DNA from: JBGUVL01 sp964370395
GTDB taxonomy: Bacteria; Bacillota_I; Bacilli_A; Erysipelotrichales; Erysipelotrichaceae
Assembly: GCA_964370395.1 (NCBI GenBank)
Contig: CAYJIZ010000008.1
Location: 39,247 to 103,246, forward strand
DNA: 64,000 nt
Direction of reading: 5' to 3'
In this document: one piece after another, positions 1 to 8,858 of the stretch
Numbering within the stretch: position 1 is the stretch's first letter
Layout: each line of letters opens with the position of its first letter
Made by a program: the position numbers and the translations under genes
Notes under the pieces: model-generated
Told to the model about the DNA's origin: nothing
What the model saw: the letters and a program-made list of their open reading frames with translations, nothing else
Databases searched by the model: none

Positions 1-5
1 ACAAG

Positions 6-117
6 ATTATAGTATAGTTTATCTTTTTTTTGTTATTTAGGAATAGGTAGAAGAGCGATAATGCGAATAACTATGTTCGATTATAATATATACTTTACTT
101 CGCATAATGTATATTAT
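6..117. promoter_or_regulatory. AT-rich intergenic region downstream of deoB with promoter-like and operator-like sequences
   Basis: The 149 bases to the left of deoB hold no gene. Reading leftward (minus strand) there is a TATAAT at 6-11, which could serve a gene beyond the window edge, and another TATAAT near 82-87. Bases 104-117 (ATAATGTATATTAT) are identical to 16205-16218, in the promoter of the frameshifted gene. On the minus strand the arm ATAATATAC is followed 15 bases later by GTATATATTAT, a loose dyad. I see no strong terminator for deoB here. Function as a regulatory site is inference. Confidence 0.35.
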
Positions 118-149
118 GTAAGAAAAAGGCATATGTTTATTTGTGCTAT

Positions 150-1328
150 TTACTTTAAATAGTTAAAATACGAGATTCCTGGATAATGATTCATTATCTC
201 GAAGTTATCTAGTATCGTTTTTGCCACTGTAGTAAATTGTTTTGCTATTGGCAATAAACCAGAACCACTCATTGCTTTACTATAAAATAATAATGGTATG
301 TACTCACGTGTGTGATCGCTTCCTATATAAGATGGATCATTTCCATGGTCTGCACATAATATTAATAAATCATCCTTTTTCATGACATCAATTAATTGTT
401 GTAGTTGTTCGTCAAATTGTTCTAATTGTTTCGCATATCCATCGATATCGCGTCGATGACCCCAAAGTGCATCAAAATCAACTAAGTTAGTAAAACAAAG
501 CCCTGTGAAATCATTTGAAGCCATACTAATGGTTTGCTGCATTCCTTCAATTGAACTGGTAGAACGCAAAGATTGAGTAATCCCACATTGATTAAAGATA
601 TCTGAAATTTTACCAATTCCAATCACGTCAAAGTTAGCTCTCTTTAACATATCCAATGCGGTTGTTCCAAATGGGTCCAAAGCATAATCGTGACGATTAG
701 CAGTTCGAACGAAGTGATTAGCTTCACCAACAAAAGGTCGAGCAATGACGCGACCGACACGCCATTTTGGATCGAGTGTGATTTCTCTAGCAATGGCACA
801 ACAACGATATAACTCTTCTAATCCAAAATACTCTTCATGAGCAGCTAATTGAAAAACGGAGTCAGCAGAAGTATACAGTATAAGTTTCCCTGTTTTGATA
901 TGTTCTTCTCCTAATTCTTCAATTATTTCGGTTCCACTAGCTGCTTTATTACCAATAATCTGATGTCCTGTAGCAAGCTCGAATGCTTTGATTAAATCAG
1001 GTGGAAAGCCATTATCAGTGAATGTTAAAAAAGGTTCATCACTAATTAAACCCATCAGTTCGTAATGACCAGTAATGGTATCTTTACCAACACTTTCTTC
1101 GTTTGCTTTGCAATAATACGCTTTCGGTTCTGGAGCAAATGCTACTTTTTGTAAAGGATGCAGATTCGCTATCCCTAAACTTTGTAAAGCGGGAATGTTA
1201 AGCGATTTACATTGTTGGTCAATATGACCTAATGTATCTACATTTATGTCATTGTATTCTTTTGCATCTGGCAAAGCTCCAACACCTAATGAATCAATTA
1301 CAACAACAAATATTCTTTTGTATTTCAT
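150..1328 (-). CDS. deoB: Phosphopentomutase
   Basis: DeoB converts (deoxy)ribose 1-phosphate to the 5-phosphate in nucleoside salvage, using two Mn ions in an alkaline-phosphatase-like fold. The N-terminus carries the metal-binding VVIDSLGVGALPDA segment, followed by GKDTITGHYELMG and the C-terminal CADHGNDPSYIGSDHTRE metal site, and about 392 residues is the family's length. I place the start at the ATG at 1328 because AGAAAGG lies about 9 bases before it; a GTG three codons upstream would abut the ribosome site. It follows xerD by 5 bases, the same xerD-deoB order as Bacillus ripX-drm. The Pdp nucleoside phosphorylase at 31470 supplies its substrate. Confidence 0.96.
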   Translation of the reverse strand: MKYKRIFVVVIDSLGVGALPDAKEYNDINVDTLGHIDQQCKSLNIPALQSLGIANLHPLQKVAFAPEPKAYYCKANEESVGKDTITGHYELMGLISDEPFLTFTDNGFPPDLIKAFELATGHQIIGNKAASGTEIIEELGEEHIKTGKLILYTSADSVFQLAAHEEYFGLEELYRCCAIAREITLDPKWRVGRVIARPFVGEANHFVRTANRHDYALDPFGTTALDMLKRANFDVIGIGKISDIFNQCGITQSLRSTSSIEGMQQTISMASNDFTGLCFTNLVDFDALWGHRRDIDGYAKQLEQFDEQLQQLIDVMKKDDLLILCADHGNDPSYIGSDHTREYIPLLFYSKAMSGSGLLPIAKQFTTVAKTILDNFEIMNHYPGISYFNYLK

Positions 1329-1333
1329 TGTGA

Positions 1334-2233
1334 TCACCCTTTCTTATTACTTCTAGGATGTGCGCTTAAATAGGCACTTTTTAATCGTTTTGTCTGCACA
1401 TGAGTATAAATTTGTGTGGTTGCGATATCACTATGTCCTAACAGCTCTTGGACAACGCGTAAATCGGCATTTCCATCTAATAAATGGGAAGCAAAACTAT
1501 GGCGGAAGCTATGCGCAGAAACTTGCTTGTTAATACCTAAAGCCATTGCGCGTTGGTGTATCATGACATCGACGTATTGTCGATTTAGACGATTTCCTAA
1601 ATGATTCACAAACACATAACTTAATTTTTTGTGATTCCAATCTTTGCGGATGGTTGCAATGTACAACTCCAATACATTCGCTGCTACATCATTTACAGGG
1701 ACCAAACGTTCTTTGTCCCCCTTCCCTCTTACCTTAATAATTTTTTCTTTTAGATGAAGTTGAATCATTGTTAAATCACAACATTCACTTACCCGTAATC
1801 CACATCCATATAAGAGTTCTAGTATACAACGATGGTAAATGGCGATGTCTTCTTTTGCTTCTTTGAATGCTATGATGGCTTCTACTTCTTCTTTATTTAG
1901 TACATTTGGAAGACGTTTTTTCGTTTTACTTGTTTTGATAAATATACTTGGATTTGCAATTTGTGGATTTTTATCACTAACAAAATTATGAAAACTTCGA
2001 ATGCTCACAATATAGCGATTAAGAGTAGAACTTTGGCACTGTAATGCCATTTCTAACAAGTAGTTTTGAATGATTTCATAATTAATGTCTTCGCATTTAT
2101 CAAGTTTCATTTTTTGTAAATAAGAGATGTATTTGTTTAAGTCGTTCTCATAACTAGCAATTGTCGTTTTTGCTTTTTGATCCACTAGTTTAATATGATA
2201 GATATACTCTTGGTACGCTTCTTGAATGTTCAT
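1334..2233 (-). CDS. xerD: Site-specific tyrosine recombinase XerD
   Basis: XerD resolves chromosome dimers at dif together with XerC. The 299-residue protein has an N-terminal SAM-like core-binding domain (about 1-90) and a catalytic domain with the complete tyrosine-recombinase set: R147 (GLRVSE), K171 (RGKGDKER), H241-xx-R244 (HSFRHS), H267 (LLGHSD) and nucleophile Y276 (IYTHV). The ribosome site AAAGGGG precedes the ATG. An extended -10 promoter lies just upstream, and deoB follows in the same transcript. XerD rather than XerC is suggested by the deoB neighbourhood and by the C-terminal sequence; XerC/XerD or a dedicated integrase role cannot be fully separated from sequence alone, but no mobile element is nearby. 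Confidence 0.92.
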   Translation of the reverse strand: MNIQEAYQEYIYHIKLVDQKAKTTIASYENDLNKYISYLQKMKLDKCEDINYEIIQNYLLEMALQCQSSTLNRYIVSIRSFHNFVSDKNPQIANPSIFIKTSKTKKRLPNVLNKEEVEAIIAFKEAKEDIAIYHRCILELLYGCGLRVSECCDLTMIQLHLKEKIIKVRGKGDKERLVPVNDVAANVLELYIATIRKDWNHKKLSYVFVNHLGNRLNRQYVDVMIHQRAMALGINKQVSAHSFRHSFASHLLDGNADLRVVQELLGHSDIATTQIYTHVQTKRLKSAYLSAHPRSNKKG

Positions 2234-2258
2234 ACAAATCCCCTTTACTTATGTTTTT

Positions 2259-2267
2259 ATTATAGCA
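2259..2267 (-). promoter_or_regulatory. Extended -10 promoter of xerD-deoB
   Basis: On the minus strand TATAAT (2259-2264) is preceded by TGC (2265-2267), giving the TGnTATAAT extended -10. No good -35 is spaced 17 bases away. It lies between the dinB terminator and the xerD ribosome site. Confidence 0.6.
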
Positions 2268-2300
2268 CAAGCGCATCTATAATGGATTTTAATGCAATAG

Positions 2301-2327
2301 AAAAAAAGAAAAAGATTACTCTTTTTC
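2301..2327 (-). terminator. Rho-independent terminator of the nusB-dinB operon
   Basis: On the minus strand an 8-bp stem (arms 2320-2327 and 2308-2315, loop 2316-2319) is followed by seven Ts (2301-2307). The dinB stop codon is within the hairpin loop, so the terminator begins inside the coding sequence. Confidence 0.85.
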
Positions 2328-3479
2328 CTTCATTAGTTTTGATGCGTAAATAAGCTTTCCTTTGCTTAGATGTTGGTTTAATTCATCCAGAACATCTATT
2401 TTTTTCACTTTTTCTTGGGAAAAAATGGAAAGTTGTTGAATGGTTTTATCCTGGCTTTGTAAACTACTTAAACCAACCCCTAAATGACGAATTGGAATGT
2501 CTTCAAAGTTTTGATCAAATAACAATAAAGCATGTTCAAATAAAATATTGAAATCATTGGTATAGTTATCCAAATTCAATGAACGAACAACATTTCTAAA
2601 GTCATGGTAACGAATTGAAATGGAAACCATCTTTCCTGTGATGTTACTTTTCATCGCTCGTTGTGAGAGTGTTTTGGATAACACCCTAACTATGTTTTTA
2701 CACTCATCATAATCAAACACATCATGATTAATTGTTGTGGATTGCGAAATGGATTGAACTGTTGTGTTATAGACTAATTGATCGTTTCCTTCCCCACGTG
2801 CATTTGCTATTAAGGAAGGAGCACTTTTTCCAATCGTACGAAGTAAAAAAGCTTCATTTTTGGGATCGGCTAAGTCTTTGATTGTTTCGATTCCATTCTG
2901 TTTTAAAATCGGAGCTGTCTTTTTACCGATTCCAAACATTTCATCGATTGATAATGGCCATAACTTGTTTGCGATTTCATGTTTACGAATCACTGTAATT
3001 CCTAAAGGTTTTCGCATATCACTTGCCATTTTCGCTAAAAACTTATTTGGTCCAACGCCAATACTACAAGGAAGCTTCAATTTCGTTTTTACTTCAGATT
3101 GAATTTGCCAAGCCAAATCAAGTGGACGTTTGTAATTCTTGATTAATTCTGTGACATCCATATAGCACTCATCGATACTCGCAATTTCAATGCAGGAAGT
3201 GAAGGTTCTTAAAAATTCAAAAAACTTTTTTGAAAGTTGTGAATAATAGCTCATATCTCCCTCTACAACAACCAAATCTGGACATAGGTCCATGGCTTGA
3301 AACAGAGGCATTGCGCTACTCACACCGTACTTACGAGCCTCATAGGAGGCAGTACAGATAACTCCGCGTTTGGATAAACCACCAACTACGACAGGTTGTC
3401 CTTCTAAAGCGCTGTTTCGAACAATTTCTGCACTCGCATAAAAGGAATTTAAATCAATATGAAATATTACTCTTGCCAT
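2316..3479 (-). CDS. dinB: DNA polymerase IV (Y-family)
   Basis: This is a translesion polymerase that copies damaged templates without proofreading. The 387-residue protein begins with the palm motif HIDLNSFYASAE (D9) and carries SIDECYMD with the catalytic D103/E104, then a helix-hairpin-helix thumb (GIGKKTAPIL, about 200) and the little-finger domain. The start is preceded by AGAAAGGA. It is the last gene of the nusB-to-dinB operon, 17 bases after recN, so two DNA-repair genes are adjacent. No beta-clamp-binding pentapeptide is obvious at the extreme C-terminus; an internal QLSIF near residue 347 is a candidate clamp site (inference). Confidence 0.95.
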   Translation of the reverse strand: MARVIFHIDLNSFYASAEIVRNSALEGQPVVVGGLSKRGVICTASYEARKYGVSSAMPLFQAMDLCPDLVVVEGDMSYYSQLSKKFFEFLRTFTSCIEIASIDECYMDVTELIKNYKRPLDLAWQIQSEVKTKLKLPCSIGVGPNKFLAKMASDMRKPLGITVIRKHEIANKLWPLSIDEMFGIGKKTAPILKQNGIETIKDLADPKNEAFLLRTIGKSAPSLIANARGEGNDQLVYNTTVQSISQSTTINHDVFDYDECKNIVRVLSKTLSQRAMKSNITGKMVSISIRYHDFRNVVRSLNLDNYTNDFNILFEHALLLFDQNFEDIPIRHLGVGLSSLQSQDKTIQQLSIFSQEKVKKIDVLDELNQHLSKGKLIYASKLMKEKE

Positions 3480-3496
3480 AGCGTTCCTTTCTACTT

Positions 3497-5152
3497 TTAT
3501 AAGCTTTGTTTTTCCTCCATCGCTTTGTGATACAACTCCTTCGCAGCTAATAAAGCATGTTCGCTAGTTGCCCCTTGTGCAATGATGGCTAATTCTCTAA
3601 TTGTACTTTCCTCATCTAATTGACGAATGGTTGAACTTGTCTTACTATCACTTTGTTTTTTTTCAACATAATAATGATGGTTCGCCCAAGCAGCAACTGG
3701 TGCCAAATGCGTAACTGAAAAGACTTGTGACTTTTTCGCGATGTAATACATTTTTTTACCGATCGCATACGCTACCGCTCCACTTACTCCATTGTCAATT
3801 TCGTCGAAGATAATCGTTTCGATTTTTGCCAATCGATTAAAGATTGATTTCAATCCTAACATTAAACGAGAAAGCTCTCCTCCAGAAGCAACTTTGGCTA
3901 ATGGTTTTAGCGTTTCTCCAGCATTCATACTGATTAAAAACTCAACCATATCGATTCCATCGCTGTTTTCTTTTTCTGAAAAAGATACTTTGAACTGTGC
4001 ATTTTGCAAGTGTAAATCAAACAATTCCTTCTGAATATCCGCTTCTAACAACAATGCTTTTTCTTGTCTTTTCTCACGTTGTTTCATTGCTAACGCAACA
4101 AAATTTTCACGTGCTTTTGCAATGTTCTCTTCTAATACACCAATGTATTCCTGGCGATGTTCAATCGCCTGTACTCGTTCTTCCATAACTTGCTTTTTTT
4201 CTATAAACGACTCATAGCTACCACCATGTTTGCGTAACACTTTATTAATTTGAAACAAACGTGTTTGAATATCATTAAATAAAGCTTCATCATAATGCAA
4301 AGAATCACGATAGGTTTTTAAATTTTGTAACTGTTCGTCAATATTGTAGTAAGCATTTGTGATTTCTTCGTTTGCTTTTTGTAAGACTTCGTTATCAAAT
4401 TCATCTAAATCTTTATGAACATTATATAGTTGTTCATAACGGCTTGACTCAACAAAAGCAATGGCTTCATTAATTTTACTGCTAATCTTATCAAACGATG
4501 CCATTTCTTTTTGTTTTGTTTCTAGTTGTTCTATTTCATCGTGTTTTAAATCAAGTTCATTCATCTCTTGTAATTGAAATTGCAAGTAATCCAAATCATC
4601 TTGATTGGCTTCTTCATTCAATAATCGATCAAGCGCTTTTTCTTCTTTTCGTAAAGCTTGGTAAGCTTGTTTCACTTGTTGAAGAAGTGTTGATTCCTTT
4701 GCGTATTCATCCAAAAGCATTAAATGAAAACGATTGTTCAGCAAATATTGATTGTCGTGTTGTGAGTGAATATCAACAAGTAAACTCATGACTTCTTTCA
4801 CAAAAGATAAAGTTGTCGTTCTTTGGTTAAAGCGAGTGGTACTTTTTCCTTCTAAGGTGAACTCGCGTGATAAAACAAACGTATTGTCTTCTAGCTCATA
4901 ACCTGCTTCTTCAATTAACGCGATAGCAGGATGATTAGCACTGACTTCAATATGAGCTTCTATAAATGCCTTATCCGCTCCTTTTTGAATGTATTGTGCT
5001 GAAGTTCTTTCCCCACACAAAATGGAAATCGCATCAATTAAAAGCGATTTACCAGCTCCTGTTTCCCCACTGAAACAAGAAAAATGAGAATGAAAATCCA
5101 AATGAAGTTCATCAATTAATATAAAATTCTTTACATAGATTTCCTTTATCAT
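3497..5152 (-). CDS. recN: DNA repair protein RecN
   Basis: RecN is an SMC-like ATPase that acts at double-strand breaks before homologous recombination. The 551-residue protein has Walker A GETGAGKS (29-36), a long central coiled coil (about 150-350, rich in Glu, Lys and Gln), the ABC signature VASGGELSRLMLGLK and Walker B TIIFDEIDNGVSG in the C-terminal third. It lies 10 bases downstream of tlyA. In many Firmicutes an argR gene sits between tlyA and recN; here that gene is absent. Confidence 0.97.
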   Translation of the reverse strand: MIKEIYVKNFILIDELHLDFHSHFSCFSGETGAGKSLLIDAISILCGERTSAQYIQKGADKAFIEAHIEVSANHPAIALIEEAGYELEDNTFVLSREFTLEGKSTTRFNQRTTTLSFVKEVMSLLVDIHSQHDNQYLLNNRFHLMLLDEYAKESTLLQQVKQAYQALRKEEKALDRLLNEEANQDDLDYLQFQLQEMNELDLKHDEIEQLETKQKEMASFDKISSKINEAIAFVESSRYEQLYNVHKDLDEFDNEVLQKANEEITNAYYNIDEQLQNLKTYRDSLHYDEALFNDIQTRLFQINKVLRKHGGSYESFIEKKQVMEERVQAIEHRQEYIGVLEENIAKARENFVALAMKQREKRQEKALLLEADIQKELFDLHLQNAQFKVSFSEKENSDGIDMVEFLISMNAGETLKPLAKVASGGELSRLMLGLKSIFNRLAKIETIIFDEIDNGVSGAVAYAIGKKMYYIAKKSQVFSVTHLAPVAAWANHHYYVEKKQSDSKTSSTIRQLDEESTIRELAIIAQGATSEHALLAAKELYHKAMEEKQSL

Positions 5153-5162
5153 AACGTTTCAC

Positions 5163-5933
5163 CTATCCCTTTATTATAGTATCCATCGAAAATGATTTTG
5201 TTGTTGTTTCACTTTTTATATGTATTAAATATTCTTGGTTTCCACTGCGTCCAACCGTATCTGACTTCATTAAGTGATAAACACCTACCCCTTTTTGATG
5301 AAAGTAATGAAGCATATCTTCTAAGATACGTTTGTGCACTTTTTTATCTTTCACAATCCCGTTTTTCCCAATCCATTGTTTGCCAGCTTCAAATTGTGGC
5401 TTGATTAAAAAGACACATTCAAAAGGAGGTTCTAAAATAGAAAGCAAAGAATCAACGATTAGTTTGATTGAAATAAAAGAAACATCCATACATACAAAAT
5501 CGATTCGTTTGTCAAACATATCTTTACTTAAATAACGACAATTCACGCCTTCCATATTCGCAACACGATCGTCATTTTTTAAACGTTCAATTAATTGGTC
5601 ATGACCAATATCAACCGCATACACAAATGCAGCACCTTGTTGAAGACAAACATCACTAAACCCACCAGTAGAAGCACCAATGTCCAAAACGACTCGTTGA
5701 TGCAAATCGATATCCCATTGTTGTAATGCTCCAAATAGTTTGTTTCCACCTCGAGAAGCAAAAGAGTGTTCTTTTTCTATCACGGTTATGATGTCATTTT
5801 CACTTACTAAATAGCTTGCTTTGCTAATGATTTTATCGTTTATCTTAATGCGGTTTTCTTTGATTGCATCCTTAGCTAAGCTGCGACTAGTGAAATGTTT
5901 GTTTTCATACAAATACACATCCAAGCGTTGCAT
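5163..5933 (-). CDS. tlyA: TlyA-family rRNA (cytidine-2'-O)-methyltransferase
   Basis: TlyA-type enzymes 2'-O-methylate cytidines in 16S and 23S rRNA using SAM. The N-terminal ~60 residues form an S4 RNA-binding domain (RLDVYLYENKHF onward), followed by the conserved FASRGGNK and an FtsJ-like Rossmann domain with the SAM loop LDIGASTGGF (about 84-92). Its ATG overlaps the dxs stop codon by one base (TAATG), so the two are probably translationally coupled. The position between dxs and recN is the usual Firmicute arrangement. Haemolysin-like names given to this family reflect old annotation, not a demonstrated toxin role. Confidence 0.93.
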   Translation of the reverse strand: MQRLDVYLYENKHFTSRSLAKDAIKENRIKINDKIISKASYLVSENDIITVIEKEHSFASRGGNKLFGALQQWDIDLHQRVVLDIGASTGGFSDVCLQQGAAFVYAVDIGHDQLIERLKNDDRVANMEGVNCRYLSKDMFDKRIDFVCMDVSFISIKLIVDSLLSILEPPFECVFLIKPQFEAGKQWIGKNGIVKDKKVHKRILEDMLHYFHQKGVGVYHLMKSDTVGRSGNQEYLIHIKSETTTKSFSMDTIIKG

Positions 5934-7792
5934 TATAGGTACGTATTGATTTTATCGAATAATGTCGATAAATCAATTCCTTCTTTTTTACGTAGTTGAG
6001 GCAAAGATCCTTGCGGTACAAAGTGATCCTGAATCCCAATCCTTTGAATGCAAGCATGGAATCCATTGTCATTTTGGTATTCAATAATGGCACTCGACAA
6101 CCCACCATGTAACATATCCGTTTCATATATAATAATCGGTAAATCAGCACTTAGTAAATCGTCTAACATTACTGTATCTAGCGGTTTAAAGAAACGTGCA
6201 TTTACCACACTAATGGCAAGCTCGTTTACTTTCGCTTTATTGATGATACGATCCACATCTTCTCCATACGTAATAACAATTACTTTGCTTTTTTCTTTTA
6301 TCGAATACTTAGTCCAAGTCCCAACCGGAATCGCTTCAAATGCTTTTTCTTGGTATTCAATCGTACCTCTTGGAATACGAATTAAATAAGGATGTTGGTC
6401 TTGTTGAAAAGCAGAATACAGTAAATCTTGCGCTTCGTTAGCATCCTTTGGTTGTGACATGATTAAGTTAGGTATCGAATACAATGCAGAAATATCAAAA
6501 ACACCATGATGCGTTTCCCCATCGTCTCCTACTAAACCACATCGATCGACACCGATGACAACAGGTAAATCCATTCGCGCAACATCGTGATTAATTTGGT
6601 CATAAGCACGTTGTAAAAAGGATGAATAAACACTAATGAAAGGACGCATATTGTTTAATGCCAAAGATGCAGCAAAAGTCATTGCATGTTCTTCCGCAAT
6701 CCCACAATCAAAGAATCGATTTGGGTATAATTTTGCAAACTTATCTAACTTGCTTCCTTTACTCATTGCTGGTGTTAATGCCAAAATGGATGGGTTTTCT
6801 TTCGCTAATCGAATAAGAGATTCGCTTAAAATAGAACTCCAATCCAAATGTTGGTATGGAACGGTAGACAAAGCTTTTCCGCTTTCCACATTGAACTTCG
6901 CTACACCATGCCATTTTCCATCGCGATCTTCTTCAGCGTATTTATACCCTTTTCCTTTTTTTGTAATAATATGAACAACGATAGGTCCCTGATGATCTTT
7001 CAACGTTTCAAAAACGCGAATCAAATCTGGTAAATCATGCCCATTGATCGGCCCGATGTAATCCAGTCCTAATTCAGTAAAAATCGAACCATCTACAACG
7101 GTATTTTTAATGTTGTCTTTCATATCTTTCATGGCACTTAAAACACGGTCCCCTATTTTGGTAGAAGACAGTTTTGATTGTAAGTCTTTTTTAAAGGAAG
7201 TATATCCTTTGCTTGCTCTTAAATGTGTACAAGCGTTAGAAAAACCTCCAACGTTTCCAGAAATAGACATATCATTATCATTAAAAACAATAATCATATT
7301 ACGTTTTTCAGATCCGATTTGGTTCAATGCTTCAAAACTCATTCCACTTGCCATAGCCCCATCCCCAATTACAGGGATTACGTTGTATTTTTCATTATTT
7401 AAATCACGGGCAACCGCAAAACCTAATGCAGCACTTAGTGAAGTAGACGAATGGCCTGCTTCCCAAACATCATGTTCGCTTTCATTGCGTTTTTGAAACC
7501 CAGACATTCCTTCGAATTGTCGTAAGTTTTGAAATCCGTCATAGCGACCAGTTAAAAGTTTATGCACATACGATTGGTGTCCAACATCAAAGAAAATCTT
7601 ATCGTTTGGTGATTGGAACACATAATGAAGTGCTACTGTTGTTTCCACAATACCTAAATTACTGGATAAATGCCCACCTGTTTTTGCTATTGATTGCACC
7701 AAAAAAGAACGTATCTCACCACATAATTGTTTTAGTTGTGCTTGGTCCAAACATTTGATGTCTTGTGGACTTTGAATGTTTTCCAGTTTCAT
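5933..7792 (-). CDS. dxs: 1-deoxy-D-xylulose-5-phosphate synthase
   Basis: Dxs condenses pyruvate and glyceraldehyde 3-phosphate, with thiamine diphosphate, in the first step of the MEP isoprenoid pathway. The 619-residue protein shows VGHQSYVHKLLTGR, the ThDP motif GDGAMASG leading to NDNDMSIS, the histidine loop YIGPINGHDL, catalytic GIAEEHAM and GDDGETHHG. It sits between ispA and tlyA, so precursor supply and prenyl chain elongation are co-transcribed; the product feeds undecaprenyl phosphate for the wall genes elsewhere in the window. The start has a usable ribosome site 12 bases after ispA. Confidence 0.98.
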   Translation of the reverse strand: MKLENIQSPQDIKCLDQAQLKQLCGEIRSFLVQSIAKTGGHLSSNLGIVETTVALHYVFQSPNDKIFFDVGHQSYVHKLLTGRYDGFQNLRQFEGMSGFQKRNESEHDVWEAGHSSTSLSAALGFAVARDLNNEKYNVIPVIGDGAMASGMSFEALNQIGSEKRNMIIVFNDNDMSISGNVGGFSNACTHLRASKGYTSFKKDLQSKLSSTKIGDRVLSAMKDMKDNIKNTVVDGSIFTELGLDYIGPINGHDLPDLIRVFETLKDHQGPIVVHIITKKGKGYKYAEEDRDGKWHGVAKFNVESGKALSTVPYQHLDWSSILSESLIRLAKENPSILALTPAMSKGSKLDKFAKLYPNRFFDCGIAEEHAMTFAASLALNNMRPFISVYSSFLQRAYDQINHDVARMDLPVVIGVDRCGLVGDDGETHHGVFDISALYSIPNLIMSQPKDANEAQDLLYSAFQQDQHPYLIRIPRGTIEYQEKAFEAIPVGTWTKYSIKEKSKVIVITYGEDVDRIINKAKVNELAISVVNARFFKPLDTVMLDDLLSADLPIIIYETDMLHGGLSSAIIEYQNDNGFHACIQRIGIQDHFVPQGSLPQLRKKEGIDLSTLFDKINTYL

Positions 7793-7804
7793 GAATATCA
7801 GCTC

Positions 7805-8650
7805 CTAATAATTTCTGTTTAATAAATAATCAAACATTTCTAACAATGGTTCTTTTTCGATAACCATGGTATCCAATAGCGACGTTGCTTTTTCATATAG
7901 TTCTTTAATCAACGCATTACAACGTTCTATACCAAGTAAAGTAACATAAGTGACTTTATTGTTTTGTACATCACTCATTGCATTTTTACCTAGTTGTTCA
8001 CTTGATTTGGTAACATCGAAAACATCGTCTTGAATTTGAAACAACAAACCTAACGTATTTCCGATTTCACGCCATGTCTCTACGTCCTCGTCTTTCTTAG
8101 CGATATAAGCAGCCATTACAAATGGCATAGTTAGCAACTTACCAGTTTTATGATAATGTGTTTTTTCTAGTTCATGTAAAGTTAAATCATCTCTATTTTC
8201 ATTGATCATGTCGAGTTCTTGGCCATAAAGCATACCATTTAATCCCCCGCCATTCGCAAGTTCATTTACAATTTTCATGTTGATTGCCATTTCTTGCGTT
8301 GCGTTTGCTGCATACAAAAAGCTATGTGTTAGCAAGGCATCTCCAGCAATAATGGCGATATCTTCTCCAAAAGCAATATGGCAAGTTGGTTTACCACGTC
8401 GCAATGTATCGTTGTCGATCGCTGGTAAATCATCGTGAATCAAAGAATAACAGTGCATCATCTCAATTGCAGTTGCTGCTTTTAATCCTTTTTTTACTGG
8501 AGTGCGATACGCATTCAAAGTTGCAAAAACAAGCAATGGACGTACGCGCTTTCCACCATTCATCAATGAATACAAAGCTGCTTCTTTTACCTTACCGTCA
8601 TTGCAATCATCCAGTGAATGCAAAAGGAATTGTTCAAACTCATTCTTCAT
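7805..8650 (-). CDS. ispA: Farnesyl/geranylgeranyl diphosphate synthase
   Basis: This short-chain trans-prenyltransferase elongates allylic diphosphates with IPP. The first aspartate-rich motif DDLPAID (D73-D79) is followed by the Arg pair, and the second is QIQDDVFD near residue 210. GGKRVRPLL supplies the diphosphate-binding residues. At 281 residues it has the usual IspA length. Its first 11 bases overlap the end of xseB in another frame, as is common in this operon type. The product chain length (C15 or C20) cannot be fixed by eye. Confidence 0.94.
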   Translation of the reverse strand: MKNEFEQFLLHSLDDCNDGKVKEAALYSLMNGGKRVRPLLVFATLNAYRTPVKKGLKAATAIEMMHCYSLIHDDLPAIDNDTLRRGKPTCHIAFGEDIAIIAGDALLTHSFLYAANATQEMAINMKIVNELANGGGLNGMLYGQELDMINENRDDLTLHELEKTHYHKTGKLLTMPFVMAAYIAKKDEDVETWREIGNTLGLLFQIQDDVFDVTKSSEQLGKNAMSDVQNNKVTYVTLLGIERCNALIKELYEKATSLLDTMVIEKEPLLEMFDYLLNRNY

Positions 8651-8858
8651 CTTGCTTCTCCTTTTGGTATGTTGTCAATAAGGCTTGTACCTTATTTTCA
8701 AATTGTGTCAGTTGTTGATCACATTGATTAACAAGTGACAACCCTTCTTCGAATAATGTCATCGCTTCTTCTAACGCAATTTCGTTGCGTTCTAATTTCG
8801 CAACAATATCTTCTAATCGATCCATTGAAGATCGAAAATCTAGTTTATTTTCTGTCAT
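8640..8858 (-). CDS. xseB: Exodeoxyribonuclease VII small subunit
   Basis: XseB is the small subunit that assembles in multiple copies on XseA to make exonuclease VII, which degrades single-stranded DNA to acid-soluble oligonucleotides. The 72-residue protein has the family's hallmark acidic helix, MDRLEDIVAKLERNEI and EEAMTLFEEGL. It overlaps xseA by 14 bases upstream and ispA by 11 bases downstream, which implies coupled translation. Confidence 0.94.
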   Translation of the reverse strand: MTENKLDFRSSMDRLEDIVAKLERNEIALEEAMTLFEEGLSLVNQCDQQLTQFENKVQALLTTYQKEKQDEE